Positions 21,336-33,405 of a stretch of 64,000 nt of DNA are shown here, piece by piece. This DNA is from Spiroplasma endosymbiont of Amphimallon solstitiale. Lineage in GTDB: Bacteria; Bacillota_I; Bacilli_A; Mycoplasmatales; VBWQ01. The notes beneath the pieces were generated by a model that made no database searches, was not told the origin of the DNA, and was given only the letters and a program-made list of their open reading frames with translations. Within the stretch, counting starts at the first letter, position 1; each line of letters begins with the position of its first letter. The position numbers were made by a program, and so were the translations under genes. The stretch spans positions 930,001 to 994,000 of the forward strand of contig NZ_OZ034999.1 of assembly GCF_964030965.1 (NCBI RefSeq). The letters are read 5' to 3'.

Positions 21336-21366
21336 AAATCACTATTTTGAAAAATAGTGATTTTTT
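21336..21366 (+). terminator. Terminator after the 419-aa gene
   Basis: AAATCACTATTTT pairs with AAAATAGTGATTT around a two-base loop, then TTTTTT. Same in unit B at 25199. Confidence 0.8.
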
Positions 21367-21467
21367 ACTAATTTTTTACACATTTTTAGTTTTAAAAATA
21401 TATACTTTTATTGAATATTTTAAGTGTATAAAAAAATATTCAATAAAAATAATAAAGGAGAAAAATA

Positions 21468-21630
21468 TTTTAATTATGTAGAAAAGTATGGATGACCAAA
21501 AATTATTCATCAATTTACACTTAAAATATTATTTTTAATTAAAAATTTGTTAAAAGTAACATTATTTAGTGTAAAAATTCTCTAAAAATAACACTTTATC
21601 ATGTATCATTACTTTTCTACAAAATTAAAG
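21468..21630 (+). mobile_element. 163-bp MITE, copy 8 (between units A and B)
   Basis: Duplication GAAAAATA on both sides. The corresponding site before unit C (25322-25329) is empty, which gives a direct before/after comparison. Confidence 0.96.
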
Positions 21631-21637
21631 GAAAAAT

Positions 21638-21853
21638 ATGTGAAGATCATGTAATGAATGAAGCCAAGCGGATAAAGATAAACATAACAAAGAAGCTAGA
21701 GAAACAAACAAAGCTTGAGGAGAAAAAAACGAAAGAGAAAGACGAGAAAGAGTTGCTAATGCTCTTAGATTTGAAAAAGATAAATCAAAAATAAACAATG
21801 AAGCTTCAACAAGTAAAAATCAAAGCTCTAGTAGTAAGTCACAAAAAATGTAA
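21638..21853 (+). CDS. 71-aa charged Trp/Arg/Glu-rich protein (unit B)
   Basis: MWRSCNEWSQADKDKHNKEA, then RERRERVANALRFEKDK and a Ser-rich end. Helical, soluble, very highly charged. The MITE just upstream has replaced the native AAAGGAG with AAAGGA made by its own terminus plus the duplicated G, so a ribosome site survives. Unknown function. Confidence 0.55.
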
Positions 21854-22123
21854 ATATTAAATACTTCAAAACTGCACAATTGTGCAGTTTACTTAACAAT
21901 TTTGTGTTTTCTTACTATAATTTTACATTATTTCTGCAATGAGTTCTTCATATACTTATTTTTAAACAACATGGAACAATGTATAATAATATAGTGTTTA
22001 AACAAATATAAAACGTTGAATTTAAGAATATGAATGGTTTTTTATATTCATATTCTTAAACATCGATAAAAACACTTGCAAGTGTTTTATCTTTCAAAAT
22101 CAAAATTAAAGGGAAAAGAAAAA

Positions 22124-23250
22124 ATGATAATAGACGATTATATTCAACAAATAAATAATTTAATTTGTAAAAATATTGATAAATCAAATCCAGAAAGAGG
22201 TTTTTCATCAGAAAATATTTTTAATTATGTAGAAAAGTATGGATGACCAAAAATTATTCATCAATTTACACTTAAAATATTATTTTTAATTAAAAATTTG
22301 TTAAAAGTAACATTATTTAGTGTAAAAATTCTCTAAAAATAACACTTTATCATGTATCATTACTTTTCTACAAAATTAAAGGAAAATATTCTAGCTAGTC
22401 TTCGTAATTTTATTGAAGCTGTATTTTTGAAAGTATATTCTGTTGAAAAACAAGTATCTATAAATCCAATGGAATATAATGATATAACTTGCGCTATTAA
22501 GTATATAAAATCCATAGGAAAATTAAAATTTTTAAGACAATTTCATGATTATGTACAAATTTCAGTTTCTCATTATAATGTTGGTGAAGAAAATTCAGAG
22601 AGATTGATGTTGAAATATTATGAATTTTTGATTAAAATAAAAAAATTTTTAAAACAAACTTATAATATTAATGTTCTTCATAATCTAAATAAGTTTCCCA
22701 TTAATAAAGAAACTGCTTCTAAAGAGTATTATGAAAAAATATCTGAAAAAATTTTGCAATCTAAATTAAATAATTTAAAAATTAGATTTGATAAACGTTT
22801 TTATATAAAAAAAATAAAACCATTTTTTGTAAAAGATAAAATTTTTTATGAAGTAACATTTGTTGAAGCAAATTTTGGAAAAAATAAATTTGATGGAATG
22901 ATAGCATTTACTGATTTTGAAATTTTAAAAAATTATTCAGTTAAATTTTCTTTTTGTAATAGTAGTATTGAAATTATTGGTAAAACAATGCCAATTTTAA
23001 TCATTAATAAATGAGAAGTTTCAATAAAACCTTGAGCAATTAAGAATTTTGCTAGTATATTAGGCAAAGAAATAAAATTAACTACAAATAGTAAAGAATA
23101 TTGAAAAATAATGCAATTTTTAACTAAAACAGGATTTGATTTTTTAGATATTATTAATTTAGAATATAATTATTATGAAAAATATAAAGATGAAATTTTA
23201 AAAAATGTTAAAAAAGATGAAATTAAAATTTTTAAAATTTTAGATTATTG
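22124..23250 (+). pseudogene. MITE-split plasmid-type gene (unit B)
   Basis: Same structure as at 18261, offset 3863. Confidence 0.6.
22219..22381 (+). mobile_element. 163-bp MITE, copy 9
   Basis: Counterpart of copy 6 in unit B, with the same GAAAATAT duplication, so it was multiplied by the tandem duplication and not by a new insertion. Confidence 0.95.
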
Positions 23251-23272
23251 CTTTAATTTTGTAGAAAAGTAA
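22352..23272 (+). CDS. MITE-capped chimeric ORF (unit B)
   Basis: Identical in protein sequence to the ORF at 18489. Confidence 0.5.
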
Positions 23273-23413
23273 TGATACATGATAAAGTGTTATTTTTAGA
23301 GAATTTTTACACTAAATAATGTTACTTTTAACAAATTTTTAATTAAAAATAATATTTTAAGTGTAAATTGATGAATAATTTTTGGTCATCCATACTTTTC
23401 TACATAATTAAAA
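23251..23413 (-). mobile_element. 163-bp MITE, copy 10, no target duplication
   Basis: Counterpart of copy 7 in unit B. Confidence 0.93.
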
Positions 23414-23784
23414 GAATTAACTACAACGAGTTAGTTCATCAAGATTTACTCATCAAATGACTATCTCAACAAAATGACATTATTTCATATCAAACAGAAA
23501 AAGAACTAAAAGCAGAAAGTTATCGAGAAAAAGGATATCCTGACTTATTAGTTCACTATGAAAATAAAATCATGATTATTGAATTTGAAAGAACTAGAAA
23601 AACTAAACAACGAATGAGACAAAAGTTTGATGGATTACGACATTATTGTAAAAACGGATGCGAAGTTTTACTTTTAGTTCCAAATGAAAGCATGAAAAAA
23701 TTCGTTGATGAACAAATCAAAATTTACAACTGAAAACTAGCAACTTTCAAAACCCAAATATTTAATATTAATATAGACAATTAA
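23371..23784 (+). CDS. Replic_Relax-like C-terminal part (unit B)
   Basis: Same as 19508-19921. Confidence 0.58.
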
Positions 23785-23926
23785 TAGTTAAATTTTGGTT
23801 AAAACTTAACTAATTGTAAAATACACAAAATTTGATAACATATAGCTGTTATCCAATATATAAGTTTTAACCCATTACTTTATTTTAAAAGTAAATGGGT
23901 TTTAATATTTAAAAGGAGATATTAAC

Positions 23927-25186
23927 ATGACTGACAAAACTAAATCACAAACATATAATTTTCTATTAGAAAATAAATCCATAGAAGATATTTTAAAACA
24001 AGAAAACATTTTTGTGAAAGAAATCAAAAACAAGAGACATGGAGGAAAAACATATAGGATTGATAATAATCAACAACTTAATGATGATTCCTTAGAAAAT
24101 AATATAAAAAATTTAGAACCAATTGGTATTAGTTTAATAGATAACCAAAATATGCAAAAAACAAATGTTGATACATGAACAAAACTAACTAATTACTTAA
24201 ATTGAGCAACACCAAATGCAGAACAACTAATACAAGCTCAAAGAACAATTCAAGAAAAAGACAAAGAAATTGAACAACTTAAAAAGCAAATTGAAGAATT
24301 AAAACAATCAAAACAAATCAATGTGAATTTCAATAAGTTTAAATATAATGCTGTAACAATTTATGATGAAAAACAAAGAAAAAAGACAAGAATTGAAAAA
24401 ATTTACGAAGAAATTTTACCAATTAATAACAAAGTTTATTTTATAACGACCATTCAACATATTGATAATTCAATTAATGAAGAGGTAATATATTTTCAAC
24501 ACCTTACAAATGATGATATACAAGTTGTTAAACAAATAAAGAATTATAAAAATATCAATGATTATAAAAAAGATATTTTACTAATTAATGACATTTCAAC
24601 CCATAACATTAATAATTTTCAATTTGTACCAATTAAAGACTTTTTAAAACAACAACAAGGTTTCAAATTAAAACCAAATAAAAGTGAAATAGTTACATGA
24701 ATAATTACTTGGTTAATAATACCCCTAGGTGTAGTGGCTATTAATCTTATTCATCCACCATTATTAATAATAAGCCTTGTAATTGGTGGTATTGCTACAG
24801 CCCTTAGAGGAGGGGTAGAATTTTTTTCATCAACTGCAAAAAAAGTTTGATCATGATTTTCAAATAAATATTTTAAAAATAAAGAACAAAAAGAAAAACT
24901 TAAAAAAGAACGCGAATCAATAATTAAAAATCTTACCAGTAATAAAACAGAAATTAAATTAGAAACACAATATGATATTTTAAAACAAGAATTGGATAAT
25001 AGAAAAGAGAAAAATCCAGACCAATTAATAAGTAGTGAAACAATTAATCAAAATTCAAATATTGAATCAGTAAATAATCAAAATTTTGATTCATCTATAC
25101 GCAATACAGTAAACCAACAAGAACAACTACCATCAACAACTTCAAATCATAACTGAAATAAAGTAAAATGCTTATTAACAACATAA
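23927..25186 (+). CDS. 419-aa plasmid-type membrane protein (unit B)
   Basis: Identical to 20064-21323 apart from Gly to Asp in HLTNDDIQVV. Confidence 0.65.
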
Positions 25187-25329
25187 TTAATAACATCTAA
25201 ATCACTATTTTGAAAAATAGTGATTTTTTACTAATTTTTTACACATTTTTAGTTTTAAAAATATATACTTTTATTGAATATTTTAAGTGTATAAAAAAAT
25301 ATTCAATAAAAATAATAAAGGAGAAAAAT

Positions 25330-25545
25330 ATGTGAAGATCATGTAATGAATGAAGCCAAGCGGATAAAGATAAACATAACAAAGAAGCTAGAGAAACAAA
25401 CAAAGCTTGAGGAGAAAAAAACGAAAGAGAAAGACGAGAAAGAGTTGCTAATGCTCTTAGATTTGAAAAAGATAAATCAAAAATAAACAATGAAGCTTCA
25501 ACAAGTAAAAATCAAAGCTCTAGTAGTAAGTCACAAAAAATGTAA
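25330..25545 (+). CDS. 71-aa charged protein (unit C)
   Basis: Copy of 21638 with the native upstream AAAGGAGAAAAAT intact and no MITE. Confidence 0.55.
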
Positions 25546-25815
25546 ATATTAAATACTTCAAAACTGCACAATTGTGCAGTTTACTTAACAATTTTGTGTT
25601 TTCTTACTATAATTTTACATTATTTCTGCAATGAGTTCTTCATATACTTATTTTTAAACAACATGGAACAATGTATAATAATATAGTGTTTAAACAAATA
25701 TAAAACGTTGAATTTAAGAATATGAATGGTTTTTTATATTCATATTCTTAAACATCGATAAAAACACTTGCAAGTGTTTTATCTTTCAAAATCAAAATTA
25801 AAGGGAAAAGAAAAA

Positions 25816-26744
25816 ATGATAATAGACGATTATATTCAACAAATAAATAATTTAATTTGTAAAAATATTGATAAATCAAATCCAGAAAGAGGTTTTTCAT
25901 CAGAAAATATTTTTAATTATGTAGAAAAGTATGGATGACCAAAAATTATTCATCAATTTACATTTAAAATATTATTTTTAATTAAAAATTTGTTAAAAGT
26001 AACATTATTTAGTGTAAAAATTCTCTAAAAATAACACTTTATCATGTATCATTACTTTTCTACAAAATTAAAGGAAAATATTCTAGCTAGTCTTCGTAAT
26101 TTTATTGAAGCTGTATTTTTGAAAGTATATTCTGTTGAAAAACAAGTATCTATAAATCCAATGGAATATAATGATATAACTTGCGCTATTAAGTATATAA
26201 AATCCATAGGAAAATTAAAATTTTTAAGACAATTTCATGATTATGTACAAATTTCAGTTTCTCATTATAATGTTGGTGAAGAAAATTCAGAGAGATTGAT
26301 GTTGAAATATTATGAATTTTTGATTAAAATAAAAAAATTTTTAAAACAAACTTATAATATTAATGTTCTTCATAATCTAAATAAGTTTCCCATTAATAAA
26401 GAAACTGCTTCTAAAGAGTATTATGAAAAAATATCTGAAAAAATTTTGCAATCTAAATTAAATAATTTAAAAATTAGATTTGATAAACGTTTTTATATAA
26501 AAAAAATAAAACCATTTTTTGTAAAAGATAAAATTTTTTATGAAGTAACATTTGTTGAAGCAAATTTTGGAAAAAATAAATTTGATGGAATGATAGCATT
26601 TACTGATTTTGAAATTTTAAAAAATTATTCAGTTAAATTTTCTTTTTGTAATAGTAGTATTGAAATTATTGGTAAAACAATGCCAATTTTAATCATTAAT
26701 AAATGAGAAGTTTCAATAAAACCTTGAGCAATTAAGAATTTTGC
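25816..26744 (+). pseudogene. MITE-split plasmid-type gene, truncated by IS256 (unit C)
   Basis: As at 18261, with an ORF restarting at 26044 from the MITE. Cut at 26744 by the IS256 element. Confidence 0.6.
25911..26073 (+). mobile_element. 163-bp MITE, copy 11
   Basis: Counterpart of copies 6 and 9, with one substitution (CATTTAAAAT for CACTTAAAAT). Confidence 0.95.
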
Positions 26745-26814
26745 GGCAATGTTTAGTAATCTGTGTAACTTACAAAAATAACTATGTTTAATTAATTCTA
26801 GTAAATATAATTAA

Positions 26815-28248
26815 ATGACTAGAAAGAGTGAGTTACAGATGGCTAAAAAACAAAATATTAATAATAATGATCCAATATCAAAAGCAGTAGATTTATTATT
26901 AGAAAATACTGAAGATTTAACAACAGTTTTTAAAGAAGGGGGTTTATATAAAGAATTAACAAAACGTTTAGTTGAAAAAATGTTGAATTCTGAAATGCAA
27001 AATTATTTTTTAATTATGTAGAAAAGTATGGATGACCAAAAATTATTCATCAATTTACACTTAAAATATTATTTTTAATTAAAAATTTGTTAAAAGTAAC
27101 ATTATTTAGTGTAAAAATTCTCTAAAAATAACACTTTATCATGTATCATTACTTTTCTACAAAATTAAAGAAATTATTTAGGATATGAAAAAAATCAACA
27201 TAGTAATACTGAAAATGCTCGTAATGGTACAAGTTCAAAAAAATTAATAACTCAACAAGGTAAAATTGAGATTGATGTACCAAGAGATCGCAATAGTGAT
27301 TTTACTCCTGTAATAGTTGCAAAAAGACAGCGAAGATTTGATGGTTTTGATCAACAAGTGCTTTCACTATATGCAAAAGGTATGACTCTATCTGACATTA
27401 GAATGCAGTTACAAGAGTTATATCATGGTGCTGATATTAGTGAAAGTGTTATTAGTCAAATTACTGATGATGTTATTGATGATGTCAAAGCATGACAAAA
27501 TCGACCATTAGAAAGCGTTTATCCGATTGTTTATTTTGATTGTATAGTAGTTAAAGTTCGACAAGATAAACGGATTATTAATAAATCAGTTTATATAGCA
27601 TTAAGAGTTGATTTAGAAGGTAAAAAAGATGTTTTAGGCTTATGAATTAGTGAAAATGAAGGTGCTAAATTTTGATTAGCTAATTTCACAGAAATGAAAA
27701 ATCGAGGCTTAAATGATATTTTGATTGCTTGTAGTGATAATTTAACAGGCATGTCAGAAGCAATACAAGCAGTTTATCCTAAAACAGAACATCAATTATG
27801 CATTGTTCATCAAATTCGAAATAGTTTAAAATATGTTTCATACAAACATCGAAAAACTCTAGTTACAGATTTAAAACCAATTTATAGTGCATGTAGTGAA
27901 GAACAAGCAATGCAAGCTTTAGAATCATTTGAAAGTAAATGAAATAAACAATATCCCCAAATTGCTAAATCTTGATATAAAAATTGAGAAAATTTGATGA
28001 TTTTTATTAGTTATCCTGCAGAAATCAAAAGAGTAATTTATACAACAAATGCTATTGAATCTGTTAATAGTCAATTACGAAAAGTTATTAGAAACAAAAA
28101 AGCTTTTCCTAATGATATGTCAGTTTTTAAAATATTTTATTTAGCAATTGAAAATATAACAAAAAAATGAACATTGCCTATTCAAAATTGAAATACAGCA
28201 ATTGCTCATTTTATGATAAAATTTGAAGACAGAATTAATCTGAACTAG
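26815..28248 (+). pseudogene. IS256 transposase interrupted by MITE
   Basis: Frame intact on both sides of the MITE at 27008. The 5' fragment ends after 68 codons inside the MITE. Confidence 0.9.
27008..27170 (+). mobile_element. 163-bp MITE, copy 12 (inside IS256)
   Basis: Duplication AAATTATT. Uninterrupted IS256 copies provide the empty site. Confidence 0.97.
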
Positions 28249-28289
28249 TACTTTGTAAAACAAAGATACACAGATTTCTAAAAAGCCTC

Positions 28290-29337
28290 AATTAATAACT
28301 CAACAAGGTAAAATTGAGATTGATGTACCAAGAGATCGCAATAGTGATTTTACTCCTGTAATAGTTGCAAAAAGACAGCGAAGATTTGATGGTTTTGATC
28401 AACAAGTGCTTTCACTATATGCAAAAGGTATGACTCTATCTGACATTAGAATGCAGTTACAAGAGTTATATCATGGTGCTGATATTAGTGAAAGTGTTAT
28501 TAGTCAAATTACTGATGATGTTATTGATGATGTCAAAACATGACAAAATCGACCATTAGAAAGCGTTTATCCGATTGTTTATTTTGATTGTATAGTAGTT
28601 AAAGTTCGACAAGATAAACGGATTATTAATAAATCAGTTTATATAGCATTAGGAGTTGATTTAGAAGGTAAAAAAGATGTTTTAGGCTTATGAATTAGTG
28701 AAAATGAAGGTGCTAAATTTTGATTAGCTAATTTCACAGAAATGAAAAATCGAGGCTTAAATGATATTTTGATTGCTTGTAGTGATAATTTAACAGGCAT
28801 GTCAGAAGCAATACAAGCAGTTTATCCTAAAACAGAACATCAATTATGCATTGTTCATCAAATTCGAAATAGTTTAAAATATGTTTCATACAAACATCGA
28901 AAAACTCTAGTTACAGATTTAAAACCAATTTATAGTGCATGTAGTGAAGAACAAGCAATGCAAGCTTTAGAATCATTTGAAAGTAAATGAAATAAACAAT
29001 ATCCCCAAATTGCTAAATCTTGATATAAAAATTGAGAAAATTTGATGATTTTTATTAGTTATCCTGCAGAAATCAAACGAGTAATTTATACAACAAATGC
29101 TATTGAATCTGTTAATAGTCAATTACGAAAAGTTATTAGAAACAAAAAAGCTTTTCCTAATGATATGTCAGTTTTTAAAATATTTTATTTAGCAATTGAA
29201 AATATAACAAAAAAATGAACATTGCCTATTCAAAATTGAAATACAGCAATTGCTCATTTTATGATAAAATTTGAAGACAGAATTAATCTGAACTAGTACT
29301 TTGTAAAACAAAGATACACAGATTTCTAAAAAGCCTC
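28290..29337 (+). mobile_element. Truncated IS256 element (left third missing)
   Basis: Begins at transposase codon 86 or so ([11 protein letters not shown]) and runs to a normal right terminus. The remaining transposase frame is open to its stop. Forms a direct repeat with the preceding copy. Confidence 0.9.
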
Positions 29338-29633
29338 AAAGAAACTGACTTATCTACATACTGAACAAACTTGGCATAGTTAATTAAACCAATAGTCCCT
29401 AAACCTAAAAATATCTTTTTATAACTATTAATAACTTTATTTCTAGTAGTAGGTCTTTGATTAATATTCCATATATCAATTCCTAATTTTTTACTAAATA
29501 ACAAAGAATTAATAGAACCTAAAATTGGGTCTTTTAAATATTGATCATAATAAGCACTAACTCCTACCATAGCACTTAATGGACTTAATCCAGTTCTTAA
29601 TATTTTAGTTAAAGTATAATTACTAGTTTGTTC
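29338..29633 (-). pseudogene. Fragment of a plectrovirus gene (same family as 43225)
   Basis: Nearly identical to residues 6-105 of the 285-aa plectrovirus protein (EQTSNYTLTKILRTG ... FVQYVDKSVSL) with a Gly to Asp change (AYYDQY). The start codon and the rest are missing. It marks a second plectrovirus insertion that has been almost completely removed. Confidence 0.85.
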
Positions 29634-29672
29634 GGGCGTATCAACTTAATGGTTAGATTTAATAAAAACTTA

Positions 29673-29698
29673 AATGAGAGATAAAACTCTCATTTTTA
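29673..29698 (+). terminator. Rho-independent terminator
   Basis: AATGAGAG, 6-nt loop, CTCTCATT, then TTTT. Almost identical to the terminator after the lipoprotein gene at 37232, so this is probably the tail of a deleted lipoprotein paralogue. Confidence 0.7.
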
Positions 29699-29702
29699 AT
29701 TG

Positions 29703-30763
29703 CCTGAATTGTAAATATAAATGGGACAGTTTTTTAAAATAATTGTATTAAATCTATTGGTCTTTTATAAGATAGTGATTTTCTGGGTGTAGAATTAATT
29801 TGAAATGCTATAGTATTTAAATCTTTTTGTTTATATGAAGATAGATCTGTAGATTTTGGTAAATATCTTCTTAAAATACCATTATTATTTTCATTTAAAC
29901 CTCTTTGACAAGGTTTACCAGGATCTGCAAAATAAATCTTAACATTACAATTTTTTTCGATTAATTTTCATTTACTAAATTCTTTACCACGATCAAAAGT
30001 AATAGTTTTAACTGTTCCTTTTTGTAACTTTGAAATAAATTTTATTATACTTTTTGTAATATTTTCTGATTTATTATTTTTAGTTGCTAAAGGAATTGTG
30101 GTTTTTGATCATATATCAGCTAAAGTAATAATAGAACTTTTATGATCTTTACCAATGATAGTATCACCCTCTAAATGACCAAATTCTTCTATATTTTTAA
30201 TATTAGAAATGATTAAATTTCTTTCATGAATAGACTTACAATTATTAATTCTGCCCCTAGTTTCTTTTTGTTTGTGAGGTTTATTTTTTCCTTTTCTCAA
30301 TAAGTTATTTTCATCAAAACCCATTCGATTTGTTTTAAACATGTTATATAAAGTTTTTGTTGAAATACTTTTTATTTTATTTTCCTTTAAAAAATTAGCA
30401 ATTATATCAAGAGCATAATTTTTAGTAATTAACAAATGATTAATAGTATTAATTTCTATTAAAGTTAAAATTATTAATTTTCTAGCTGCATTTTGTTTAT
30501 TTTTTTGAATTTTATTCAATATTTCTAATGGCAATAAGTTTTGATTTAATAATCTACAAACTCTATGTACAGTTGATTTACTATAATCAATGGCTTTTGC
30601 TATTTTACGAATCGAAAATCCATAACTTTTATATTCTTTTATTGCTATTATTGATTCAATAGTCAGATACTTATACATTGTGCTAATTCCTTTCTTTTCT
30701 TAATTATAGAATTAACACAATTTAATTTTTATATAAGTGTCCTTTTTAATTTTACAATTCAGG
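29703..30763 (-). mobile_element. IS30-family element, copy 2 (1061 bp)
   Basis: Terminal repeats CCTGAATTGTAAA intact at both ends. No target duplication visible. Confidence 0.93.
29734..30678 (-). CDS. IS30-family transposase
   Basis: 314 aa, intact, same as the copy at 9957 with a few substitutions (QNAARK for QNAGRK; IISNIK for IIPNIK). Confidence 0.92.
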
Positions 30764-30947
30764 AAACCATATAAATTTTATAACACTTTAAATGAATTAT
30801 CAAATAGTTCTAATTTAATATTTTTTCTTGAATAATCCTTATTATATCTATTAACTTATTAAGTTAATGATATAAAACCTAAACTTGATTTTTTTATTAA
30901 AATAATTTAGTCATTTCATTACTTTAATAGTTCTTGATTTACATTAA

Positions 30948-31625
30948 TTAATAACCACCCTTAGTTTCTTGTCCTGAAATAATAGCAACACCATTACTAG
31001 TACCAATTCTAGTAGCACCAGCATTAATCATCGCCATTGCATCATCTTGATTTTTAATACCACCAGAAGCTTTAATTGCAACATGAGGACCAATATTTGC
31101 TTTCATTAATTTAATATCAGCAACCGTTGCATCACCATTAGCAAAACCAGTTGAAGTTTTAATAAAATCTGCTTTTACTTTAGTTACTAACTGACAAGCA
31201 ATAATTTTTTGTTCTGTTGTTAATAAACTACACTCAATTATTACTTTTAAAATAATATTTTCTGGACATGCATTACGAACTGCTTGTAGATCTTGCAATA
31301 CAAGTTTTTGATCATTATCCTTTAGTGCACCAATATTAATAACAACATCAATTTCTTGAGCACCATCTTTAATCGCATTAATTGTTTCTGCTACTTTAGT
31401 TTGTGTAGTATTGGCACCCAATGGAAAACCAACCACTGTACATACTTTAACATTACTATTTTTTAATAAAGTAACAGCACGATTAACGTAAAATGGATTA
31501 ATACAAACTGCTTTAAAATAATAAGTTTTAGCTTCTTTACATAATGTATCAATCATTGATAATGTTGCCTCTGGTTTTAATAATGTATGATCAATATATT
31601 CATTTAAATTAATATTACTTTTCAT
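30948..31625 (-). CDS. deoC: Deoxyribose-phosphate aldolase
   Basis: 225 aa TIM-barrel class I aldolase, splitting 2-deoxyribose 5-phosphate into glyceraldehyde 3-phosphate and acetaldehyde, which lets mollicutes feed deoxynucleosides into glycolysis. IDHTLLKPEAT at the N-terminus, EIDVVINIGALK, the Schiff-base lysine in ADFIKTSTGFA and the second lysine in VAIKASGGIKN are all present, and the length is normal. I use the ATG at 31625, which has AGGAG 10 nt upstream; it overlaps the stop of the oxidoreductase by 11 nt, so the two are translationally coupled. Confidence 0.96.
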   Translation of the reverse strand: MKSNINLNEYIDHTLLKPEATLSMIDTLCKEAKTYYFKAVCINPFYVNRAVTLLKNSNVKVCTVVGFPLGANTTQTKVAETINAIKDGAQEIDVVINIGALKDNDQKLVLQDLQAVRNACPENIILKVIIECSLLTTEQKIIACQLVTKVKADFIKTSTGFANGDATVADIKLMKANIGPHVAIKASGGIKNQDDAMAMINAGATRIGTSNGVAIISGQETKGGY

Positions 31626-32598
31626 AAACTTCAACTCCTAATTCATTTTCACTTTTAATAATTGCTTCAATAACTTCAAGATTCATTAAACTATGATTTA
31701 ATCAATAATCTCGACTTAAATAATCTTTATTTTTAATCATTTTTACAAAATCATTTAATTCATATGTCATTAAACTTTCTTCATTGGTATTATCTGCGAT
31801 TTCTTTTATTCCGTTTTTAGTATAAACCTTAATTCCACTTAATGGATGAACTTGTGATAAAACAAGACTACTATTATGACCTATAAATTCACTTTGTGTA
31901 TAAGAGGTTACTCCTTTACTACAAGTAATAGTAGTAATAGTTCCATTTTCATGCTTCAAAATAACATGATTACTTAAATTAACACCATTAGGTAATTTAA
32001 TTGCCATCGCTTTAACTGTTTTTACTTTACCTAATAAATACAATACTAATTGTAATGGATATACTAAACTATCATAAGTTGAACCTTTACCAAAATCTTT
32101 ATCAAAAACAGAATCATATATTCCTTTTTCAACTGATGGCATTCTTGAAGAAATACGATTAAAATTAAGGTTAACTACTTCTGGATTTATTTCATGAACT
32201 AATTTTTTTAATTTAGAAAAAATAGGTAAATGAACAGTAACATAAGCTTCTAATAAAATTATTTTTTTACTTCTTGCTAAAGAAATTAGGTCTTTAACTT
32301 CTTCAACTGTAAAAGTAATAGTTTTTTCTACCAAAACATGAATATTATTATTTAAAAATAATTTACTTTGTTTGTAATGCAAACTATTTGGTGAAGCAAT
32401 ATAAATAGCATCAATATGTTCTATCATTTTATTTAAATCATCAGTACTATGGGCAATATTATATTTTTTTGCTCATGTTTCTGCTTTATCTAAACTTCTT
32501 GAATATATACAAGTTATTTTAACTTTTTTATTAGTTAACGCTTGCTTTATAAATCTTTGAACAATTTTTCCAGTTCCAATAATACCAATTCTAATCAT
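31615..32598 (-). CDS. Gfo/Idh/MocA-family oxidoreductase
   Basis: 327 aa. N-terminal Rossmann fold for NAD(P) (IRIGIIGTGKIVQRFI, with the GxGxxV pattern) and the family hallmark HVLVEKTITFTVEE (the EKP motif is EKT here). YIASPNSLHYKQ is typical. The C-terminal domain is the usual alpha/beta sheet. Probably oxidises or reduces a sugar or polyol; the substrate is not predictable. Sits in one unit with rsmE and deoC on the minus strand, starting after AAGGAG, 11 nt downstream of the rsmE stop. Confidence 0.9.
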
Positions 32599-32609
32599 CT
32601 TGTACTCCT

Positions 32610-33332
32610 TTAACTTTTTAAACTTGTTTCATAATTAATGATTGACATTAAAAATAAAGGTGCAGTTTCAGCACGTAAAATTAATTTTCCTAAACTAATA
32701 TTACTAAAATTAAGTTGTGTTAAAGTTGCAATTTCTTCTTTAGTGATTCCTCCTTCGGGTCCAACTATAATTGTTATTGATGATAATTTATTATTTATTT
32801 GACTAATTCAACTAGTTTCTAATGAATTTTCATATGCAACCAAATTAAGATGAGACCGATATCGTTCTAATTGTTTTAAATCAAAAACAACGGGTGTAAC
32901 AATCGGAATTAAATTGCGATTTGATTGTTTGGCAGCAGCTTTTGCAATATTTTGTCAACGTAAAACTTTCTGTTCTGCTTTTGTTCTTGTTAAAACACTA
33001 ACACATCGTTTTAACTGCAATGGCACAATTTGATAAACTCCCAATTCTACTGCTTTTTGAATGACTAAATCAAATTTTTGTTCTTTTAATAACGATATTA
33101 CTAATGTGATTTTACATCTTAATTCTGAATTACTATTTGGCACTGTTTTTATAATTTCGCATTTAATAACTGATGTAATTTCAATAATTTTTGTTAAATA
33201 TTTTTGTTCTTGATGAATAATAACTATTTCATCATTAATTTTATGACATAATACTTTAATTAGATGTTTACTATCTTCTTCATCTAATATTAAAATATTA
33301 TTAGTTTTATGGTTAGTAAAGTAGCATTCCAT
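32610..33332 (-). CDS. rsmE: 16S rRNA m3U1498 methyltransferase
   Basis: 240 aa SPOUT methyltransferase that methylates U1498 of 16S rRNA with S-adenosylmethionine. N-terminal PUA-like part (DEEDSKHLIKVLCHKINDE), then QKFDLVIQKAVELGV and the knot motifs IIVGPEGGITKEE and SLGKLILRAETAPLF, as in the family. Length is standard. First gene of the chromosomal cluster. Upstream about 70 bp are free before the IS30 copy. Confidence 0.94.
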
Positions 33333-33405
33333 AGTCCACCTCTAATTTGATTATAACATAAGGTAAAACTCAAATTAACAACTTTTAACTATCATCTTTA
33401 ATTTA

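Larger units (their letters stand above)
17832..26744 (+). repeat. Near-identical tandem array of a plasmid-like unit (2.4 copies)
   Basis: Units begin at 17832, 21695 and 25387. The true period is 3692 bp; the first unit is 171 bp longer because of a MITE and its duplication. Differences between copies are a handful of bases (for example A/G at about 20650 versus 24513, and C/T at about 25963). The left end starts inside the 71-aa gene. The right end is cut by IS256 at 26745. Each unit holds a 71-aa gene, a MITE-split gene, a Replic_Relax-type fragment and a 419-aa membrane protein. Confidence 0.93.
26745..28289 (+). mobile_element. IS256-family element containing a MITE (1374 + 171 bp)
   Basis: Left terminus GGCAATG at 26745, right terminus GCCTC at 28289. 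The right flank is the inside of another IS256 copy and there is no target duplication, so the junction arose by recombination or deletion. Confidence 0.93.

Noticed and set aside
25239-25490. 83-aa Leu/Ser-rich minus-strand ORF
   Set aside because: Antisense to the 71-aa charged gene and its terminator; the Leu/Ser content mirrors Lys/Glu-rich codons.
30764-30947. Gene between IS30 and deoC
   Set aside because: Only short frames with many stops and no ribosome site; AT-rich spacer.
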